A stretch of 7,444 bases of DNA from Rhodobacter sp. (GTDB taxonomy: Bacteria > Pseudomonadota > Alphaproteobacteria > Rhodobacterales > Rhodobacteraceae): positions 1 to 7,444 of the forward strand of contig PNNE01000052.1 in the NCBI GenBank assembly GCA_013824055.1. Direction: 5' to 3'. Of this stretch, positions 6,041 through 7,444 are shown piece after piece. Under the pieces are notes generated by a model, which worked only from the letters and a program-made list of their open reading frames with translations, did not search any database and was not told the DNA's origin. The position numbers were made by a program, and so were the translations under genes. Each line of letters begins with the position of its first letter. Position 1 is the first letter of the stretch.

Positions 6041-6925
6041 CTAGAGTTCGACCGCGGCGAGGATGCCCAGATGGTCCGACCCCAGCGCCGGGCGCAACGT
6101 CGCCTTGCCGCCCAGGGTCGCGAAGACATGGTCGATCGGCAGCGGGACAAGGCTGGTCAGCCCGATGTAGCTGCCGAAAGCCGGCCCGGCCGGGCGGGTC
6201 CCGACGATCTCGGCCAGGCGCGTCACCGAATTCGCCCAGCGGACCATGTTGAAATCTCCGCCCATCACCACCGGCCCCTCAAGCCGGTCCAGCACAGGCA
6301 GCAGCAGGTCCACATGGTCGGCCTGGGTGTAGGGCCAGGGCCAGTGCAGGTGGACCGAGACCAGCCAGAACCGCTCCTCTCCCGAGACGACCTGCAGGGC
6401 GGCCAGGTTCGGGCCGCAGAAGGCGGTGCCCGGCACCGGTTCCAGCCGGGTCAGCAGGGCCGGGCCTCCGACCCGGCCGCCCGGGCAGATGTGCTGCGTG
6501 GGATAAAGGTCGGCAAGCCGCGCCAGCATCGCGGCATTCGGCTTTGTCACCTCTTGCAGCGTCACGATCTGCGCATTGGCGGCACGGATGTCGGCCTCCA
6601 GGGCGGGCAGCTCGGCGTTGCGATACATCATGTTCTTCTGGTAGATCGTGTAGCGCCCCGGCACGCCCGGCCAGTTGTGGGCCAGCAGCACCTGCGCCCC
6701 GGTCAGAAGCGCCAGCAGCATCGAGACGAAGGCCGCCATCCGCAGGCCCGCGAAACTGGCGAAGACCGCCAGGAGCAGCACCGCCGCTGCCGCGAATCCG
6801 CGCCCGACGGAAAGCGAATCGCCCAGCGGATGCAGAAAGCCAAGATAGCCCCCGACCAGCGCCAGCACCGCCCCCGCAAGCGCGATTCCAATCACCTGTT
6901 GCCAGATCCTGCTTTCATCTTCCAT
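6041..6925 (-). CDS. Membrane-anchored endonuclease/exonuclease/phosphatase (EEP) family protein
   Basis: A 294-residue protein with two parts. Residues 1-83 hold three hydrophobic segments (about 9-31, 44-60, 62-83), an inner-membrane anchor. From about 90 follows an EEP-fold domain, a Mg-dependent phosphodiesterase/phosphatase scaffold. Motifs in order: IYQKNMMYRN with Asn98, VTLQEVT with metal ligand Glu125, SVHLHW with His192/194, MGGDFNM with Asp224 and Asn226, PIDHVF with Asp265, and GSDHLGI with Asp284-His285. The catalytic set looks complete. The membrane-plus-EEP layout resembles YafD-type proteins; the substrate (nucleic acid, lipid head group or other phosphodiester) is not known. 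The ATG at 6925 is preferred, preceded by GTGGACGAGTG; a TTG at 6958 and an ATG at 6940 are in-frame alternatives created in part by a local duplication. The gene is convergent with dddP and divergent from purB. Confidence 0.87.
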   Translation of the reverse strand: MEDESRIWQQVIGIALAGAVLALVGGYLGFLHPLGDSLSVGRGFAAAAVLLLAVFASFAGLRMAAFVSMLLALLTGAQVLLAHNWPGVPGRYTIYQKNMMYRNAELPALEADIRAANAQIVTLQEVTKPNAAMLARLADLYPTQHICPGGRVGGPALLTRLEPVPGTAFCGPNLAALQVVSGEERFWLVSVHLHWPWPYTQADHVDLLLPVLDRLEGPVVMGGDFNMVRWANSVTRLAEIVGTRPAGPAFGSYIGLTSLVPLPIDHVFATLGGKATLRPALGSDHLGILAAVEL

Positions 6926-6956
6926 CACTCGTCCACGCATCCCATCACTCGTCCAC
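6922..6956. repeat. 15-bp direct repeat at the start of the EEP gene
   Basis: CCATCACTCGTCCAC occurs at 6922-6936 and 6942-6956 (period 20). On the minus strand each copy reads GTGGACGAGTGATGG, holding a purine-rich stretch and an ATG. Only the ATG of the copy next to the gene is in frame with the EEP protein. The duplication therefore repeats the translation start region and makes the true start less certain. Confidence 0.85.
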
Positions 6957-6969
6957 AAGGCTGTGCAAG

Positions 6970-6998
6970 GGTGAACCCATCCTGGCCCCAGTGGTCAA
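6970..6998 (-). promoter_or_regulatory. Possible promoter of the EEP gene
   Basis: On the minus strand TTGACC (6998-6993) matches five of six bases of the -35 consensus and lies 17 bases from TTCACC (6975-6970), a poor -10. Transcription would begin near 6963 and leave a leader of about 38 bases. The surrounding stretch 6990-7060 is visibly less GC-rich than the rest of the window, as expected for a promoter region. This is a weak call. Confidence 0.3.
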
Positions 6999-7275
6999 TC
7001 GCAACTGTTCTAACCCGATCACTGCGGCATAAATGAGTTGCGCCTTTGGCAACAACTCGCCGTCGCATGTCCCTGCCGCGCGCCGGAAGCCGGTCATGTC
7101 CTCCGGCCGCAGGCGGTCCAGCCGTTTCAGCACAACCCGGACGCGGGGCGGGCGTTGCGGCCCTCGGCACGGTGCAGGCGGCGGTCCGCAGGGTCCGCGG
7201 CGCCGGGTCTGGACGCCGCAGAAGCCTGGGGCCCTGCTCTGGGCTGACGCTCCCGCCCGCACGGGCCGCAGCCGT
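6999..7275. other. Gap between the EEP gene and purB, no convincing gene
   Basis: Between the divergent EEP gene and purB lie about 400 bases without a gene I can support. The part nearest the EEP gene (to about 7060) is AT-richer and includes an inverted repeat, GAGTTG (7035-7040) with CAACTC (7053-7058), and a -10-like CATAAA at 7028-7033 on the plus strand with no good -35. The rest is GC-rich and contains several short open frames of low-complexity Arg/Pro/Ala composition. A minus-strand frame ending in TGA at 6945 is protein-like only over its last 60 codons and uses codons rare in the neighbours (such as TTA). Confidence 0.4.
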
Positions 7276-7312
7276 CCCCTGACGCCTTCCCCTGATGCCT
7301 TGCACCCTGACG
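7276..7312. repeat. Short tandem repeat in the purB leader
   Basis: CCCCTGACGCCTT (7276-7288) is followed at once by CCCCTGATGCCTT (7289-7301, one mismatch), then a partial third copy CCCTGACG (7305-7312). It lies 48-84 bases before the purB start, overlapping where a promoter or leader would be (TTGCAC at 7300-7305 is a weak -35 candidate). It may be a small operator or a neutral duplication. Confidence 0.6.
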
Positions 7313-7359
7313 ACCCGCGGATTAAGGGGGCGCAACCCTTGCTGTTCCGGAGTTCCCCG

Positions 7360-7444
7360 ATGATCCCGCGCTATTCCCGTCCCGAAATGGTGGCGATCTG
7401 GTCGCCGGAAACCCGCTTCAAGATCTGGTTCGAGATCGAGGCCC
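7360..7444 (+). CDS. purB: Adenylosuccinate lyase, N-terminal part (3' end outside window)
   Basis: The first 28 codons read MIPRYSRPEMVAIW and then SPETRFKIWFEIEA, the characteristic N-terminus of PurB in alphaproteobacteria. PurB, a fumarase/aspartase superfamily enzyme of the cytoplasm, removes fumarate from SAICAR and from adenylosuccinate, acting twice in purine synthesis. The start is the ATG at 7360, with GGAG at 7349-7352 seven bases upstream. The frame is intact to the window edge; the catalytic regions lie beyond it. No purine riboswitch-like structure is evident in the leader, though a short tandem repeat is present. Confidence 0.93.
   Translation, partial: MIPRYSRPEMVAIWSPETRFKIWFEIEA

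Noticed and set aside
4387..6150. 587-codon open frame on the minus strand opposite dddP
   Set aside because: It lies antisense to a clear dddP, is rich in Arg/Pro/Gly/His with no recognisable motif, and arises from the high G/C third-position bias of the real gene.
7035..7058. GAGTTG/CAACTC inverted repeat as a terminator
   Set aside because: The stem is only six bases, there is no T-run, and it lies between divergent genes where no transcript should end.

Overview
The window is GC-rich, with strong G/C preference at third codon positions. Its proteins look like those of the alphaproteobacterial family Rhodobacteraceae (Paracoccus, Rhodobacter or roseobacter-like). The best lineage marker is a full-length DddP-type DMSP lyase, typical of roseobacter-related bacteria; the glutamine synthetase and adenylosuccinate lyase ends fit the same group. 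The genus cannot be named from sequence alone.

Layout from left to right: (1) the 3' part of glnA (glutamine synthetase I, + strand), closed by a textbook intrinsic terminator with a UUCG loop; (2) an unrecognised 241-residue protein with a Pro/Ala-rich middle and one C-terminal membrane segment (+); (3) a short convergent gap packed with hairpins; (4) a tightly overlapping minus-strand operon, read as a DUF3445/HODM-like heme oxidative N-demethylase family protein, then a flavodoxin-fold NAD(P)H:quinone-type oxidoreductase (TTG start), then a membrane-anchored alpha/beta hydrolase; (5) divergent from it, dddP (+), with all known metal ligands and the catalytic Asp; (6) a 370-bp gap with a large imperfect inverted repeat just after the dddP stop and further hairpins; (7) a minus-strand membrane-anchored endonuclease/exonuclease/phosphatase-fold protein; (8) a gap of about 400 bp with short direct repeats; (9) the first 28 codons of purB (+), cut by the window edge.

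The flanks, glnA and purB, are housekeeping genes for nitrogen assimilation and purine synthesis. The middle looks like an accessory catabolic island. DddP would cleave DMSP to dimethyl sulfide and acrylate, and the divergent three-gene operon carries a putative heme oxygenase-like demethylase, a possible flavin electron donor and an esterase. A joint role in metabolism of methylated sulfur or nitrogen compounds is an inference from position only. It is the most interesting hypothesis here. No mobile element, CRISPR array, tRNA or rRNA was seen.
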